Notes: generated by a model from the letters alone, not told the origin. A stretch of DNA of 64,000 nt from Quadrisphaera sp. INWT6 (GCF_015390235.1 NZ_VUOH01000001.1:310001-374000); one strand, 5' to 3'. Positions 55,445-64,000 are shown, counted from the first letter of the stretch. Translations and numbers: made by a program.

Positions 55445-56622
55445 TGGCGCGGGGCAGCCGCATCGCGGACCTGCCCGACTTCCCCTGGGACGCGCTGGCG
55501 CCCGCCAAGGCACGCGCCGCGGCCCACCCCGGCGGCATCGTCGACCTCTCCGTCGGCACGCCGGTCGACCCGACCCCCGAGCTGGTCCAGCGCGCCCTGC
55601 GCGAGGCGTCCGACGCCCCCGGCTACCCGCAGACCGCCGGTACCCCCGAGCTGCGCGAGGCGGTGGCCGGCTGGGCCGAGCGCACCCGCGGCGTCCGCGG
55701 CCTCGACCCGGCCGCGGTCCTGCCGACGGTGGGCTCCAAGGAGCTCGTCGCCTGGCTGCCGACCCTGCTCGACCTGGGGCCGGGCGACGTCGTCGTCATC
55801 CCCGAGGTCGCCTACCCCACCTACGACGTCGGCGCCCGCATCGCCGGGGCCCGCGCCGTGCCCGTGGCGCCGGGGCGGTGGCCCTCGGCGGAGCAGCTCG
55901 CCGAGCCCGGCGGTGGCGCCGGGCAGGTCCGCCTGGTCTGGGTGAACAGCCCCTCCAACCCCACCGGAGCCGTCGCCGGCGTCGAGGAGCTGCGCGGCGT
56001 CGTCGAGCGCGCCCGCGCCGCCTCCACGCCCGAGGCGCCCGTGGTGGTGGTCTCCGACGAGTGCTACTCCGAGCTCGCCTGGGACGTCGAGGAGGTCCCG
56101 AGCCTGCTCGACCCCCGCGTCTGCGGCGAGGGCCCCGACGCCCACCGGGGCCTGCTGCTGGTCACCTCGCTGTCCAAGCGCTCCAACCTCGCGGGGTACC
56201 GCGGCGGCGTCGTCCTGGGAGACCCCGCCCTGGTCGGCGCGCTCCTCGCGGTGCGCAAGCACGCCGGGATGATCGTGCCCGCCCCCGTGCAGGCCGCCAT
56301 GACCGCGGCGTTCGCCGACGACGAGCACGTCGCCGTCCAGCGGGAGCGGTACCGGGCCCGGCGCGCCGTGCTGCGCTCGGCGCTGGAGGGCGCCGGCCTG
56401 GTCGTCGAGGCCTCCCAGGCCGGGCTGTACCTGTGGACCCGCGACCCCGCACCGGGCGTCGACGGGTGGGCCCTGGTCGACGAGCTCGCCGGGCTCGGCG
56501 TCCTCGTGGCCCCAGGCGCCTTCTACGGACCGTCCGCGGCCGACCACGTGCGGGTGGCGCTCACCGCCTCGGACGAGCGCATCGCCGCTGCCGCTGCACG
56601 GCTGGGCGCTCGCGCCCGGTAG
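55444..56622 (+). CDS. dapC: Succinyldiaminopimelate transaminase
   Basis: PLP-dependent class I aminotransferase (392 residues) of the succinylase lysine/DAP pathway, making N-succinyl-LL-DAP. Features: SVGTPVDPTPELVQRAL, YPQTAGTPELREAV, NSPSNPTG, DECYSELAWD, and the Schiff-base lysine in TSLSKRSNLAGYRGG. The fdxA-dapC pair and the dapD/dapE genes 3-4 kb downstream support the assignment. DapC was first assigned from this context in actinobacteria. Confidence 0.92.
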   Translation: MARGSRIADLPDFPWDALAPAKARAAAHPGGIVDLSVGTPVDPTPELVQRALREASDAPGYPQTAGTPELREAVAGWAERTRGVRGLDPAAVLPTVGSKELVAWLPTLLDLGPGDVVVIPEVAYPTYDVGARIAGARAVPVAPGRWPSAEQLAEPGGGAGQVRLVWVNSPSNPTGAVAGVEELRGVVERARAASTPEAPVVVVSDECYSELAWDVEEVPSLLDPRVCGEGPDAHRGLLLVTSLSKRSNLAGYRGGVVLGDPALVGALLAVRKHAGMIVPAPVQAAMTAAFADDEHVAVQRERYRARRAVLRSALEGAGLVVEASQAGLYLWTRDPAPGVDGWALVDELAGLGVLVAPGAFYGPSAADHVRVALTASDERIAAAAARLGARAR

Positions 56623-56739
56623 CGTCCCCACCGTCGCACCCGACCGGTGCGCCGCTCCCGGCTGCTGCCCCTGCGACACCAGGCCGCCAGCCCCGCACCC
56701 GCACGACCACCACCACCCCCGACGACGAGGAGCCGAGCC

Positions 56740-58059
56740 ATGACGGACCCCGCGACCGGCCAGCTGTCCGCCGTGCCCGAGGCCTCCGAGGTGGTGCTGC
56801 AGCACCCCGGTGGCCGCCTGCCCCTGTCGGTGGTCCCCGCCGTCGAGGGCAACTCCGGCCTCGACGTGTCGGGCCTGCTCAAGCGCACTGACTTCGTGAC
56901 GCTCGACCCGGGCTTCGTGAACACCGCCTCGTGCCAGAGCGACATCACCTACATCGACGGCGACGCGGGTGTGCTGCGCTACCGCGGGTACCCGATCGAG
57001 CAGCTCGCCGAGCACTCGACCTTCGCCGAGGTGAGCTACCTGCTCATCAACGGCGAGCTGCCCACAGCCGACCAGCTCGAGGCGTTCACCGCGCGGATCA
57101 ACCGCCACACGATCCTCCACGAGGACCTCAAGCGCTTCTTCGACGGCTTCCCGCGCGACGCGCACCCCATGCCGGTGCTCAGCTCCGCGGTCTCGACGCT
57201 GTCGACCTTCTACCAGGACTCGCTCAACCCCAAGGACGCCGCGCAGGTCGACCTGTCGACCTTCCGCCTCCTGGCCAAGCTGCCGACCATCGCCGCCTAC
57301 GCGCACGCGAAGTCGACCGGCCGCCCGATGCTCTACCCCGACAACTCCCGGGGCCTGGTCGAGAACTTCCTGCGCATGACCTTCGGCTGGCCCGCCGAGC
57401 CGTACGAGCCCGACCCCGAGATGGTCAAGGCGCTCGACCTGCTCTTCGTGCTGCACGCCGACCACGAGCAGAACTGCTCCACCTCCACGGTCCGCATGGT
57501 CGGCTCCTCGGGCGCCAACCTCTTCGCGTCGGTCTCCGCCGGCATCCACGCCCTGTCCGGGCCCGCCCACGGCGGCGCCAACCAGGCCGTGCTCGAGATG
57601 CTCGAGGCGATCCACCGCGGCGACGACGACGCCGACTCCTTCATGGCCAAGGTGAAGGACAAGCGCGACGGCGTCCGCCTCATGGGCTTCGGGCACCGCG
57701 TGTACAAGAACTACGACCCGCGCGCCGCCATCGTGAAGAAGACGGCCGACCGGGTGCTCGCCCGGGCTGACAACCCGCTGCTCGACATCGCCAAGCGCCT
57801 GGAGGAGATCGCCCTCCAGGACGACTACTTCGTCGAGCGCAAGCTGTACCCGAACGTCGACTTCTACACCGGCCTGATCTACCAGGCGATGGGCTTTCCG
57901 CCGCGGATGTTCACGGTGCTGTTCGCCCTGGGCCGCCTGCCCGGGTGGATCGCCCAGTGGCGCGAGGGCGTCACCGACCCGGCGATGAAGATCAACCGCC
58001 CGCGCCAGGTCTACACGGGCGCCGCCGAGCGCTCGTACACGCCGATGGGCGAGCGCTGA
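56740..58059 (+). CDS. gltA: Citrate synthase
   Basis: Condenses acetyl-CoA with oxaloacetate in the TCA cycle. It has 439 residues, the hexameric type found in Gram-negative and high-GC Gram-positive bacteria. The substrate histidines are in LHADHEQNCSTST and GFGHRVYKNYDPRA, and GPAHGGANQAV is intact. The ATG is preceded by gaggagc. It is followed by a long hairpin. With fumC in the same window this gives two TCA genes, although they are not linked. Confidence 0.96.
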   Translation: MTDPATGQLSAVPEASEVVLQHPGGRLPLSVVPAVEGNSGLDVSGLLKRTDFVTLDPGFVNTASCQSDITYIDGDAGVLRYRGYPIEQLAEHSTFAEVSYLLINGELPTADQLEAFTARINRHTILHEDLKRFFDGFPRDAHPMPVLSSAVSTLSTFYQDSLNPKDAAQVDLSTFRLLAKLPTIAAYAHAKSTGRPMLYPDNSRGLVENFLRMTFGWPAEPYEPDPEMVKALDLLFVLHADHEQNCSTSTVRMVGSSGANLFASVSAGIHALSGPAHGGANQAVLEMLEAIHRGDDDADSFMAKVKDKRDGVRLMGFGHRVYKNYDPRAAIVKKTADRVLARADNPLLDIAKRLEEIALQDDYFVERKLYPNVDFYTGLIYQAMGFPPRMFTVLFALGRLPGWIAQWREGVTDPAMKINRPRQVYTGAAERSYTPMGER

Positions 58060-58091
58060 CCGCTCCCCGCTCGGCCCGCTGACGACGAGCT

Positions 58092-58143
58092 GACGACGAC
58101 GAGGCCCGCTCCCCACCCGGGGAGCGGGCCTCTCGTCGTCGTC
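58092..58143 (+). terminator. Terminator after citrate synthase
   Basis: Arms of 23 bases (about 58092-58114 and 58119-58143, with a 2-base bulge) close over a 4-base loop, 32 bases past the stop. Confidence 0.75.
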
Positions 58144-58156
58144 CCCTCGGCCGCCG

Positions 58157-58275
58157 AGTCGCAGCCGAGCGCCTGCTTGTGGTTCGCGTGGGGTCCCTAG
58201 TCGCAGCCGAGCGCCTGCTTGCGGTTCGCGTGGGGTCCGGAACCGCAGCCGAGCGCCTGGTTGCGGTCGGGGGGA
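58157..58275. repeat. 42-bp tandem repeat, nearly three units
   Basis: Units start at 58157, 58199 and 58241 (last partial), each with gcagccgagcgcctg then g(c/t)ggttcgcgtggggtcc. Differences are one or two bases. They lie between the citrate synthase terminator and the end of the convergent membrane protein, and no gene is seen in them. Confidence 0.8.
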
Positions 58276-58279
58276 GGGG

Positions 58280-59293
58280 CTACTCCTCGCGGCCGCCACC
58301 GACGAGGACCACGGCGGCGCCCGCCGGGGCCAGGCGCGCGGCGTCGTCCTCCGGGACGGCCACCCAGCCCTCGTCGGGCCTGTCGCGCCGCCACTGCAGC
58401 CCGTCGGTGCCGACGGCCACCACCTGCAGGTCCGCGGCGTGCGCCACGGCCCACTGCGCCGCCGACCAGCCGACCCGCTGCTGCTCCTCCGACGCGGTGG
58501 CCCCCGCGGCCGCCGGCGACCCGATGAGCACGCCGGCACCCTCGTCCGCGGGGGCCACCGGCACGCCGGTCCCCCGCTCGCGCGCGAAGGCGTCGACCAC
58601 CGGCTGCGTCCGCGGCCAGTAGCCCGACTCCCCGGCGGCCTGCGCGGAGGTGTCGCCGACGGGCCGCAGGCGGCAGGTGAGCGCGGCCTCGGAGTACCCC
58701 GTCAGCGCCGAGGCGTAGGCGCGGCCCTCGGGCTCGTGGTCGGCGTAGGCGTCGGGGAACCCCGACCGCTGCACGCGCTGCGCCACGACCGTGATCGGCT
58801 GGTCGGCGTACCCGTCGACCTTCGCGAGCACGTCGAGGAAGGCGCCGGTGGAGTAGACCGGGTCCTGGATCTCGGCCTCGGTGCCCCAGCCCTGCGACGG
58901 GCGCTGCTGGAACAGGCCGAGGGAGTCGCGGTCGCCGTACGCGATGTTGCGCAGCTTGCTCTCCTGCACCGCCGTCGCCAGGGCGATGGTCGCCGCGCGC
59001 GCCGGCATCCCGCGCTGCTGGGTGATGGCGGTGATCAGCGCCGCGTTGCCGGCCTGGTCGGGGGCGAGGTCGTACCCGGTGCCCCCGCCGCCGTCAGCGG
59101 TGGCGGTGCACCGCTCGACGACGACGGTGGACGACGGGGCGACCTCGTTGACGGCCACCCAGGCCCCACCGGCGAGCACCGCGACGACCGCGGCGACCCC
59201 CACGAGCCGGCCCGCCGCGCCGTGCGCGCTGCTGCGGCGGCGCGGCGGGGGCTGGCGGCGGGGTGCCGGCCTGCGCTGCTGCATCGTGGCCAC
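58280..59293 (-). CDS. Membrane-anchored transglycosylase-like protein
   Basis: 337 residues. A basic, proline-rich N-terminus (RRPAPRRQPPPRRRS) and one membrane anchor (LVGVAAVVAVLAGGAWVAV) are followed by an extracellular domain with TAVQESKLRNIAYGDRDSLGLFQQRPSQGWG, a lysozyme-like ES..N motif and the pattern of many actinobacterial cell-wall proteins. Function is not proven. It lies downstream of dapD on the same strand (39-base gap), but wall synthesis and wall cutting need not be coupled. The 42-bp repeats abut its 3' end. Confidence 0.65.
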   Translation of the reverse strand: MATMQQRRPAPRRQPPPRRRSSAHGAAGRLVGVAAVVAVLAGGAWVAVNEVAPSSTVVVERCTATADGGGGTGYDLAPDQAGNAALITAITQQRGMPARAATIALATAVQESKLRNIAYGDRDSLGLFQQRPSQGWGTEAEIQDPVYSTGAFLDVLAKVDGYADQPITVVAQRVQRSGFPDAYADHEPEGRAYASALTGYSEAALTCRLRPVGDTSAQAAGESGYWPRTQPVVDAFARERGTGVPVAPADEGAGVLIGSPAAAGATASEEQQRVGWSAAQWAVAHAADLQVVAVGTDGLQWRRDRPDEGWVAVPEDDAARLAPAGAAVVLVGGGREE

Positions 59294-59332
59294 GGGTGCT
59301 GCTCCGGGGGCTGCGGGCGAGGGGCGCCGGCG

Positions 59333-60379
59333 TCAGTTGGCGTGGAGGGCGTCGTTGAGGACGACGGCCGCCTTCGTCAGCGCCACCGCCTCGACGGCAC
59401 CGCTGGTGGAGTTGCGGCGCAGCAGCAGCCCGTCCCGGCCCGACAGCTCACGGGCCTTCACCACGACGGCCTCGTCACCGGGCTGCCAGCCGTCGGGTGC
59501 GTGCGCCACCGCGAGGTCGCCCGTGAGCACCACCTTGGTGCCGGCGGTGACGTACAGGCCCGCCTCCACCACGCAGTCGTCGCCCAGGGAGATCCCGATG
59601 CCGGCGTTCGCGCCGAGCAGGGAGCGCGCGCCGACGGAGATGACCTGCGTGCCGCCGCCGGACAGCGTCCCCATGATCGAGGCGCCGCCGCCCACGTCGC
59701 TGCCGTCGCCGACGACGACGCCCGCGGAGATGCGGCCCTCGACCATCGACGCGCCGAGCGTCCCGGCGTTGAAGTTCACGAAGCCCTCGTGCATCACCGT
59801 GGTGCCCTCGGCGAGGTGCGCCCCCAGACGGACCCGGTCGGCGTCGGCGATGCGGACGCCGGTGGGCAGCACGTAGTCGACCATCCGCGGGAACTTGTCG
59901 ACGCCGAGCACCTGGACGGCGCCGTGGGCCCGCAGGCGCAGCCGGGTCTGCTCGAAGCCGGCGACGGCGCACGGGCCGCGGTCGGTCCAGACGACGTTGT
60001 TGAGGACGCCGAACAGGCCGTCGAGGTCGATCGTCCGCGGCGCCACCAGGCGCGCGGAGAGCAGGTGCAGGCGCAGGTAGGCGTCGGGGACGTCGGCGGG
60101 GGCGGCGTCGAGGTCGACCTCGGTGCGCACCACGTGGGTGCGCACCCCGCGGGCGGTGTCCTCGCCCTCCAGCGCCGCGAGGGCGGCGGGCACGGCGCAG
60201 GGGCTGTCGTCGGCCGGGGCGGCGCCGAGCGCGGGGGAGGGGTACCAGGTGTCGAGCACCTGGCCGGCGGAGCCGCCCTCGCCGACGGCGGTCGTCGCCA
60301 GTCCGTAGCCCCAGGCCCTGCGCGTGCTGCCCGGGGCGTCGGGGGTGGTGGAGGCGTCCGTGCTCACGACCGTGCTCAT
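59333..60379 (-). CDS. dapD: Tetrahydrodipicolinate N-succinyltransferase
   Basis: A left-handed beta-helix acyltransferase (348 residues) of the actinobacterial DapD group: succinyl-CoA plus tetrahydrodipicolinate to N-succinyl-2-amino-6-ketopimelate. Hexapeptide repeats are seen from [20 protein letters not shown] through [21 protein letters not shown], with the FNAGTLG and [13 protein letters not shown] motifs. The ATG before STVVSTDAS is preferred over one 16 codons upstream. Divergent from dapE. The intergenic region holds three GATC palindromes. Confidence 0.94.
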   Translation of the reverse strand: MSTVVSTDASTTPDAPGSTRRAWGYGLATTAVGEGGSAGQVLDTWYPSPALGAAPADDSPCAVPAALAALEGEDTARGVRTHVVRTEVDLDAAPADVPDAYLRLHLLSARLVAPRTIDLDGLFGVLNNVVWTDRGPCAVAGFEQTRLRLRAHGAVQVLGVDKFPRMVDYVLPTGVRIADADRVRLGAHLAEGTTVMHEGFVNFNAGTLGASMVEGRISAGVVVGDGSDVGGGASIMGTLSGGGTQVISVGARSLLGANAGIGISLGDDCVVEAGLYVTAGTKVVLTGDLAVAHAPDGWQPGDEAVVVKARELSGRDGLLLRRNSTSGAVEAVALTKAAVVLNDALHAN

Positions 60380-60433
60380 GACCACCAGGGTAGGTGCGCC
60401 TGTGGCGCGTGTGGCGGCGTTCCGCACTCCCGC

Positions 60434-60520
60434 CCGTGATCATGGGACCTGGGCGCAGCCGCGTGTGCGCGAACCCCATGATCACCGTGCAGGTCGTGCT
60501 CGGATCCCATGATCACGGGG
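60434..60520. repeat. Inverted GATCA-containing palindromes in the dapD-dapE promoter region
   Basis: cccgtgatcatggga (60434-60448) and its perfect inverted copy tcccatgatcacggg (60506-60520) flank a third copy at 60475-60490 (ccccatgatcaccgtg). The copies lie between the divergent starts of dapD and dapE. The same core occurs in the GH51 terminator (30517-30539) and inside the FtsH-like gene (51339-51351), so it may be a dispersed repeat rather than an operator. Confidence 0.7.
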
Positions 60521-60552
60521 GTGGTGGGGGGTGGGGCCGTAGGGTCGGCGCT

Positions 60553-61764
60553 GTGAGCCGTGCCGCCGACCACCCGCCGCTCGACCTGCGCGGAGACGTC
60601 GTCGACCTCGCGGCGGCGCTGTGCGACGTGGAGTCCGTGAGCGGCGGCGAGGGGCCCCTGGCCGACCTCGTCGAGGCCGCGCTGCGGGGCCTCGACCCCG
60701 CGGGGGAGCACCTGGAGGTGCTGCGCGACGCCGACGCCGTGGTCGCCCGCACCCGCCTCGGCCGCGCCGAGCGCGTGGTGCTCGCCGGGCACCTCGACAC
60801 CGTGCCCCTTGCCGGTGGTGACGTCCCCTCGCGCCGCGAGGTCGTCGACGTGGACGGCGCACCGAGCGAGCGCCTGGTGGCCCGCGGCGCCACCGACATG
60901 AAGGCGGGCCTGGCGGTGCAGCTGTCCGCAGCGGCCGCCGTCGTCGACGCCCTGGCCAGCGGCTCCGACGGCGCGGAGCGCGTCGTCCGCGACGTCACCT
61001 GGGTCGCCTACGACCACGAGGAGGTCGACTCCGCCCTCAACGGCCTCGGCCGGCTCGTGCGGAACCACCCCGAGTGGCTCGCGGGTGACGTCGCGGTGCT
61101 CGGGGAGCCCACGAGCGCGGGGATCGAGGGCGGCTGCCAGGGCACGCTGCGCGTCGAGGTCCGGCTGCGCGGGCGCGCCGCGCACTCGGCCCGGTCCTGG
61201 GCGGGCGTCAACGCCGTCCACCTGGCCGCTCCGGTGCTCGCCCGGCTGGCCGCCTACGAGGCGCGCCGCATCGAGGTCGACGGGCTGGAGTACCGCGAGG
61301 GCCTCAACGCGGTCGGCATCCGCGGGGGAGTGGCGGGCAACGTCGTCCCCGACTCCTGCACCGTGGTGGTCAACCACCGCTTCGCGCCGTGCTGGAGCGA
61401 GGCGGAGGCCGAGGCGCACGTGCGGGAGGTCTTCGCCGGTCTCGACGAGGAGGTCGGCGCCGAGGTCGTCGTCGTCGACAGCGCCCCCGGGGCCCGCCCG
61501 GGCCTGGGGCACCCCGCCGTGGCCGACTTCGTCCGGCGGGTGCTGAGCCGCAGCGGCCGCGCCCCGGTGGCCAAGCTCGGCTGGACCGACGTCGCCAGGT
61601 TCTCCGCCCTGGGCGTGCCCGCGGTGAACTTCGCCCCCGGTGACCCGCTCCTCGCGCACACCGACGGGGAGTGGTGCCCCACGGCGGAGGTCACCGCGTG
61701 CCGCGAGGTGCTGCTGGACTGGCTGGTCCCGCCGGTGACGACGCCCCCGTCGCCGAGCGCCTGA
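60553..61764 (+). CDS. dapE: Succinyl-diaminopimelate desuccinylase
   Basis: A dizinc aminoacylase-type peptidase (403 residues) that hydrolyses N-succinyl-LL-DAP. Zinc ligands sit in VLAGHLDTVPLAG (His) and ARGATDMKAGLA (Asp), the catalytic base in YDHEEVD, then VLGEPTS, and a terminal histidine in LAHTDGEW. M20-family dimerisation insert is present. GTG start. With dapC and dapD in the window, three of the succinylase-branch enzymes are close together. YihY-like gene follows by 14 bases. Confidence 0.93.
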   Translation: MSRAADHPPLDLRGDVVDLAAALCDVESVSGGEGPLADLVEAALRGLDPAGEHLEVLRDADAVVARTRLGRAERVVLAGHLDTVPLAGGDVPSRREVVDVDGAPSERLVARGATDMKAGLAVQLSAAAAVVDALASGSDGAERVVRDVTWVAYDHEEVDSALNGLGRLVRNHPEWLAGDVAVLGEPTSAGIEGGCQGTLRVEVRLRGRAAHSARSWAGVNAVHLAAPVLARLAAYEARRIEVDGLEYREGLNAVGIRGGVAGNVVPDSCTVVVNHRFAPCWSEAEAEAHVREVFAGLDEEVGAEVVVVDSAPGARPGLGHPAVADFVRRVLSRSGRAPVAKLGWTDVARFSALGVPAVNFAPGDPLLAHTDGEWCPTAEVTACREVLLDWLVPPVTTPPSPSA

Positions 61765-61777
61765 CCGGGGTCCGCAG

Positions 61778-62893
61778 GTGCCACCGACCCGGCTCGTGGT
61801 GCGCCTGCAGGCGCCCGCCGAGCGCTCCTCGGCCCGGCTGCGGGGCCGCAACCCCGTCGCCGTCGCCGCGCGGGTGGCGCTGCGCTCGTCGTCGCTGCGG
61901 GTCGGCGGGCGCGCCGCGGAGATGACGTACTACCTGCTGCTGTCGGTGGTGCCCCTGGTCACGGCGCTCGGGGCGGGGCTCGGGCTGGTCGGCCGCCTGC
62001 TCGACCCGGCCGCCGTCGCCGATGCGCAGGCCTTCCTCGTGGAGCTGCTCGAGGTGGTGCTGAGCCCCCGCCTCGCGCAGAGCCTCGGCGCGCCCCTGGT
62101 CCGCGAGCTGCTCGCCCAGGAGCAGACGGGCTTCGCCGTCGGCAGCGCCGTCGTGGCGCTGGTCATCGGCAGCCGCGTGGCCCGGTCGGCGCTGCGGGTG
62201 CTCCGCGAGGGCGACACCCCCGTGGAGGAGCGCCGGCCCGTGCTGCTGCTCCTGCTGTCCATCGCCCTGACCGCCGTCGCGGTCGTCGCGGGTGCGCTCA
62301 TGCTGCTGGTGCTCGTGGTCGGCCCGCTCCTGGGCGGCGGCCAGCGCATCGCGGCGGCGACGGGCCTCGGCGACACCTTCGCCGCGCTGTGGGGCTACGG
62401 CCGCTGGCCCGTGCTGCTGCTCGTCGTGGCCGCCGGGCTGGCCCTGCTGTACCGCGTCGGCGCCCCGCACCGCGTCTCGTGGCGCTCGGTCGTGCCCGGC
62501 GCGGTGCTCGCGACCGGGGCGCTGGTGGGGCTCGTCGTCTGCTTCCGCCTGGCGCTCGCGGTGCTCGGCTCGCCCGGGCCCAGCACCACCTCCGGCGACG
62601 AGGCCGTGCAGACCGCCGCCAGCGTCGTCGGCGCCCTCGTGGCCGTGCTGCTGCTCGGCTGGCTCGCGAGCGCCGTCGTGCTCGTGGGCGGCCTGGTGAA
62701 CGAGGAGTGGGCCTCAGCGCTCGACGACCGGCGGGCCGCTGGCCAGGACGGCGGCCACCAAGGCCCGGGAGGCGGGCCGGTCGGCGGTGCGGGGGTTGGT
62801 CAGCAGCACCAGGTCGGTGGTGCCCAGGTCGGGGAGGCGGTGGACCAGCCCGCCGCCGGCCGCGTCGCCCCGGCCCCCGGTCCGCAGCGCTGA
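61778..62893 (+). CDS. YihY/BrkB-family inner membrane protein
   Basis: 371 residues in frame, with six or so membrane segments in the YihY/virulence-factor-BrkB pattern (RAAEMTYYLLLSVVPLVTALGAG, then later helices to VVLVGGLVNEEWAS). Function is unclear. The last ~60 residues (glycine-rich, from about 62714) lie antisense over the 3' end of the LysR gene. The real stop may be earlier, with the tail as read-through or the product of an indel. GTG start, in operon with dapE. Confidence 0.7.
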   Translation: MPPTRLVVRLQAPAERSSARLRGRNPVAVAARVALRSSSLRVGGRAAEMTYYLLLSVVPLVTALGAGLGLVGRLLDPAAVADAQAFLVELLEVVLSPRLAQSLGAPLVRELLAQEQTGFAVGSAVVALVIGSRVARSALRVLREGDTPVEERRPVLLLLLSIALTAVAVVAGALMLLVLVVGPLLGGGQRIAAATGLGDTFAALWGYGRWPVLLLVVAAGLALLYRVGAPHRVSWRSVVPGAVLATGALVGLVVCFRLALAVLGSPGPSTTSGDEAVQTAASVVGALVAVLLLGWLASAVVLVGGLVNEEWASALDDRRAAGQDGGHQGPGGGPVGGAGVGQQHQVGGAQVGEAVDQPAAGRVAPAPGPQR

Positions 62894-63676
62894 GAGCTGC
62901 AGCGGCACGAGGCTGCGCGGCAGCGCCGAGACGCCCATGCCCGCCGCCACCGCGGCGATGAGCCCGTTGGTGCCCCGGCACAGCGCCGCCGTCCGGTAGG
63001 GGACGCCGGCCCGCTGCAGGGCCTCCTCCATGCGCGTCCGCGCGAACGACGGCGCGGGGTAGACCACCAGCGGCACCGGCGCCCCCGGGTCGAGCTGCGT
63101 GGCGGGCGTGCCCACCCAGGCGAGGCGCTCGCGGCTGACCAGCTGCTCGGTGATGGCGGCGCCGGTGGCGTGGCGCCCGCCCATCACCTGGTCACCGGCC
63201 AGCGGGCGGCGACCGACGTAGACGTCGAGCCGGTCGGCCGCGAGGCGGCGGTGGAGGGTGCCCGACTGGTCGACGGTGAGGTCGAGGTCGACCTGGGGGT
63301 TCTCGCGGCGGAACTCCCGCAGGATCACCGGCAGCCGCGTCAGGGCGAGGTCGTCGGACATGCCCATCCGCAGCCGGCCGTGGGGGCGCTCGCCGCGGAA
63401 GTAGCCGACGGCGCGCTCCTGCGCGGCCACCACCGCCTGCGCGAAGCCGATCATCGCCTCGCCGTCGGGCGTCAGCGCCACCGAGCGGGTGTCGCGCAGC
63501 ACCAGGACCCGGCCCGTGGCCGCCTCGAGCTTGCGCACGTGCTGGCTGACGGCCGGCTGCCCGATGCCCAGGCGGGCCGCGGCGCGGGTGAAGCTGCGCG
63601 TCTGGGCGACGGCGAGGAACGAGCGCAGCTGCGCCGTCTCGTACTCCGCGGGCGGCGGGGTCTCAGCGACACTCAT
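62714..63676 (-). CDS. LysR-family transcriptional regulator
   Basis: 320 residues. N-terminal winged HTH (LRSFLAVAQTRSFTRAAARLGIGQPAVSQ then HVRKLEAATG) and an effector domain of the periplasmic-binding-like type (GRLRMGMSDDLAL). A GTG one codon before the ATG at 63676 could be the start. It is divergent from the MFS gene at the window edge and so is the likely regulator of it. The inverted motif atga-N6-tcat in the gap is a possible box. The 3' end overlaps the YihY-like frame by 180 bases. Confidence 0.88.
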   Translation of the reverse strand: MSVAETPPPAEYETAQLRSFLAVAQTRSFTRAAARLGIGQPAVSQHVRKLEAATGRVLVLRDTRSVALTPDGEAMIGFAQAVVAAQERAVGYFRGERPHGRLRMGMSDDLALTRLPVILREFRRENPQVDLDLTVDQSGTLHRRLAADRLDVYVGRRPLAGDQVMGGRHATGAAITEQLVSRERLAWVGTPATQLDPGAPVPLVVYPAPSFARTRMEEALQRAGVPYRTAALCRGTNGLIAAVAAGMGVSALPRSLVPLQLSALRTGGRGDAAGGGLVHRLPDLGTTDLVLLTNPRTADRPASRALVAAVLASGPPVVER

Positions 63677-63679
63677 CAC

Positions 63680-63897
63680 AGACCATGATGCCAGTCATCC
63701 AGGTGATCAGGCTCGATGATGCTGCGCCGGGTCGCCCGGTCGGGAGAGGCTGGTCACCGCAGGGGTCAGCGCTCCTGCCCCCGGTCGCCCGCGCGCGCCC
63801 ACCGGTCCCGGCGAGCCCCTCGCCCCGGCCGGCTGCGGTGCTGCTCCGGCGCACCCGCCGCCAGCCACCGCCCGCCCCGCCACCGGAAGGCCGATCC
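63680..63897. promoter_or_regulatory. Divergent promoter region of LysR and MFS genes
   Basis: The 218-base gap holds atga-tgccag-tcat (about 63686-63699), a short dyad close to the LysR start, and further gatga copies near 63714. It is otherwise without a coding frame. The ribosome site ggaagg lies 7 bases before the MFS start. Confidence 0.4.
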
Positions 63898-64000
63898 TTG
63901 GCCCGCGCTCTCGCGCCCCTCAGCAACCGCCCCTACCGCACCTACCTCGGCGGCCACGCCGTCGCCAGCACCGGCGTGTGGATGCAGAACATCGCCACCG
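63898..64000 (+). CDS. MFS transporter, start only (3' partial)
   Basis: A TTG start follows ggaagg. The 34 codons in the window read ARALAPLSNRPYRTYLGG, then HAVASTGVWMQNIAT, the first helix of an MFS exporter of the MFS_3 (transmembrane secretion effector) group, where GVWMQ is typical. The gene continues outside the window. LysR divergence suggests drug or metabolite efflux control. Confidence 0.6.
   Translation, partial: MARALAPLSNRPYRTYLGGHAVASTGVWMQNIAT

Noticed and set aside
1-64000. tRNA, rRNA or integrase-type attachment sites
   Set aside because: No cloverleaf-like or conserved rRNA sequence and no integrase gene was seen.

Overview
The window is high-GC actinobacterial DNA. Many starts are GTG, the gene pairs overlap by ATGA or GTGA, and the terminator stems are very GC-rich. 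A mycothiol-biosynthesis deacetylase (mshB), a tetrahydrodipicolinate succinylase route to lysine (dapC, dapD, dapE) and a chemotaxis receptor together suggest a motile soil or plant-associated actinomycete, perhaps Kineosporiales (Kineococcus/Quadrisphaera-like). The genus is a guess. No tRNA, rRNA, prophage, insertion sequence or CRISPR array was seen.

Layout. 1-14 kb: housekeeping genes (fumC, a beta-carbonic anhydrase, a PfkB sugar kinase, xseA-xseB, ispH, rmuC, a POT peptide transporter, ychF), interrupted at 6.8-10.1 kb by three frame-broken genes with a ~32-bp inverted repeat flanking one of them. 14-17.3 kb: chemotaxis receptor, LysM-NlpC/P60 cell-wall hydrolase, DedA protein. 17.5-25.7 kb: a five-gene family-5 (Opp/Dpp-type) ABC importer, then a NUDIX gene and a LacI regulator that look fused only because of a one-base indel. 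25.7-28.8 kb: MerR regulator with a coupled membrane protein, a 72-bp tandem repeat array and a second LacI regulator.

28.9-47.1 kb is one large sugar-catabolic island. It holds a GH51 arabinofuranosidase, two GH29 alpha-L-fucosidases, a binding protein plus two permeases of a sugar ABC importer (no ATPase), a FadR-type regulator, and what reads as the whole non-phosphorylating L-fucose pathway: FucU mutarotase, AKR-type fucose dehydrogenase, fuconolactonase, fuconate dehydratase, SDR dehydrogenase and an FAH-family diketo-acid hydrolase, giving pyruvate plus L-lactate. Inserted in the same string is a second module (zinc alcohol dehydrogenase, KduD-like SDR, KDPG-type aldolase, KDG-type kinase) that this fucose route does not need. 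Palindromic operators mark the divergent promoters. A 21-codon ORF with ATGA overlaps at both ends links the kinase to the hydrolase.

47.3-64 kb: housekeeping again: typA, mshB, an FtsH-like AAA+ protease with inserted segments, a flavin reductase, a VanW-type cell-wall protein, fdxA-dapC, citrate synthase, a transglycosylase-like membrane protein, divergent dapD/dapE, a YihY/BrkB-like protein overlapping a LysR gene on the other strand, and the start of an MFS exporter.

A recurring theme is that seven reading frames (6.8-28.8 kb) contain single-nucleotide shifts whose two halves match the same family. Either the assembly has indel errors in GC-rich runs or several genes are recent pseudogenes. 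The calls below state the proposed full-length gene and where the frame breaks.
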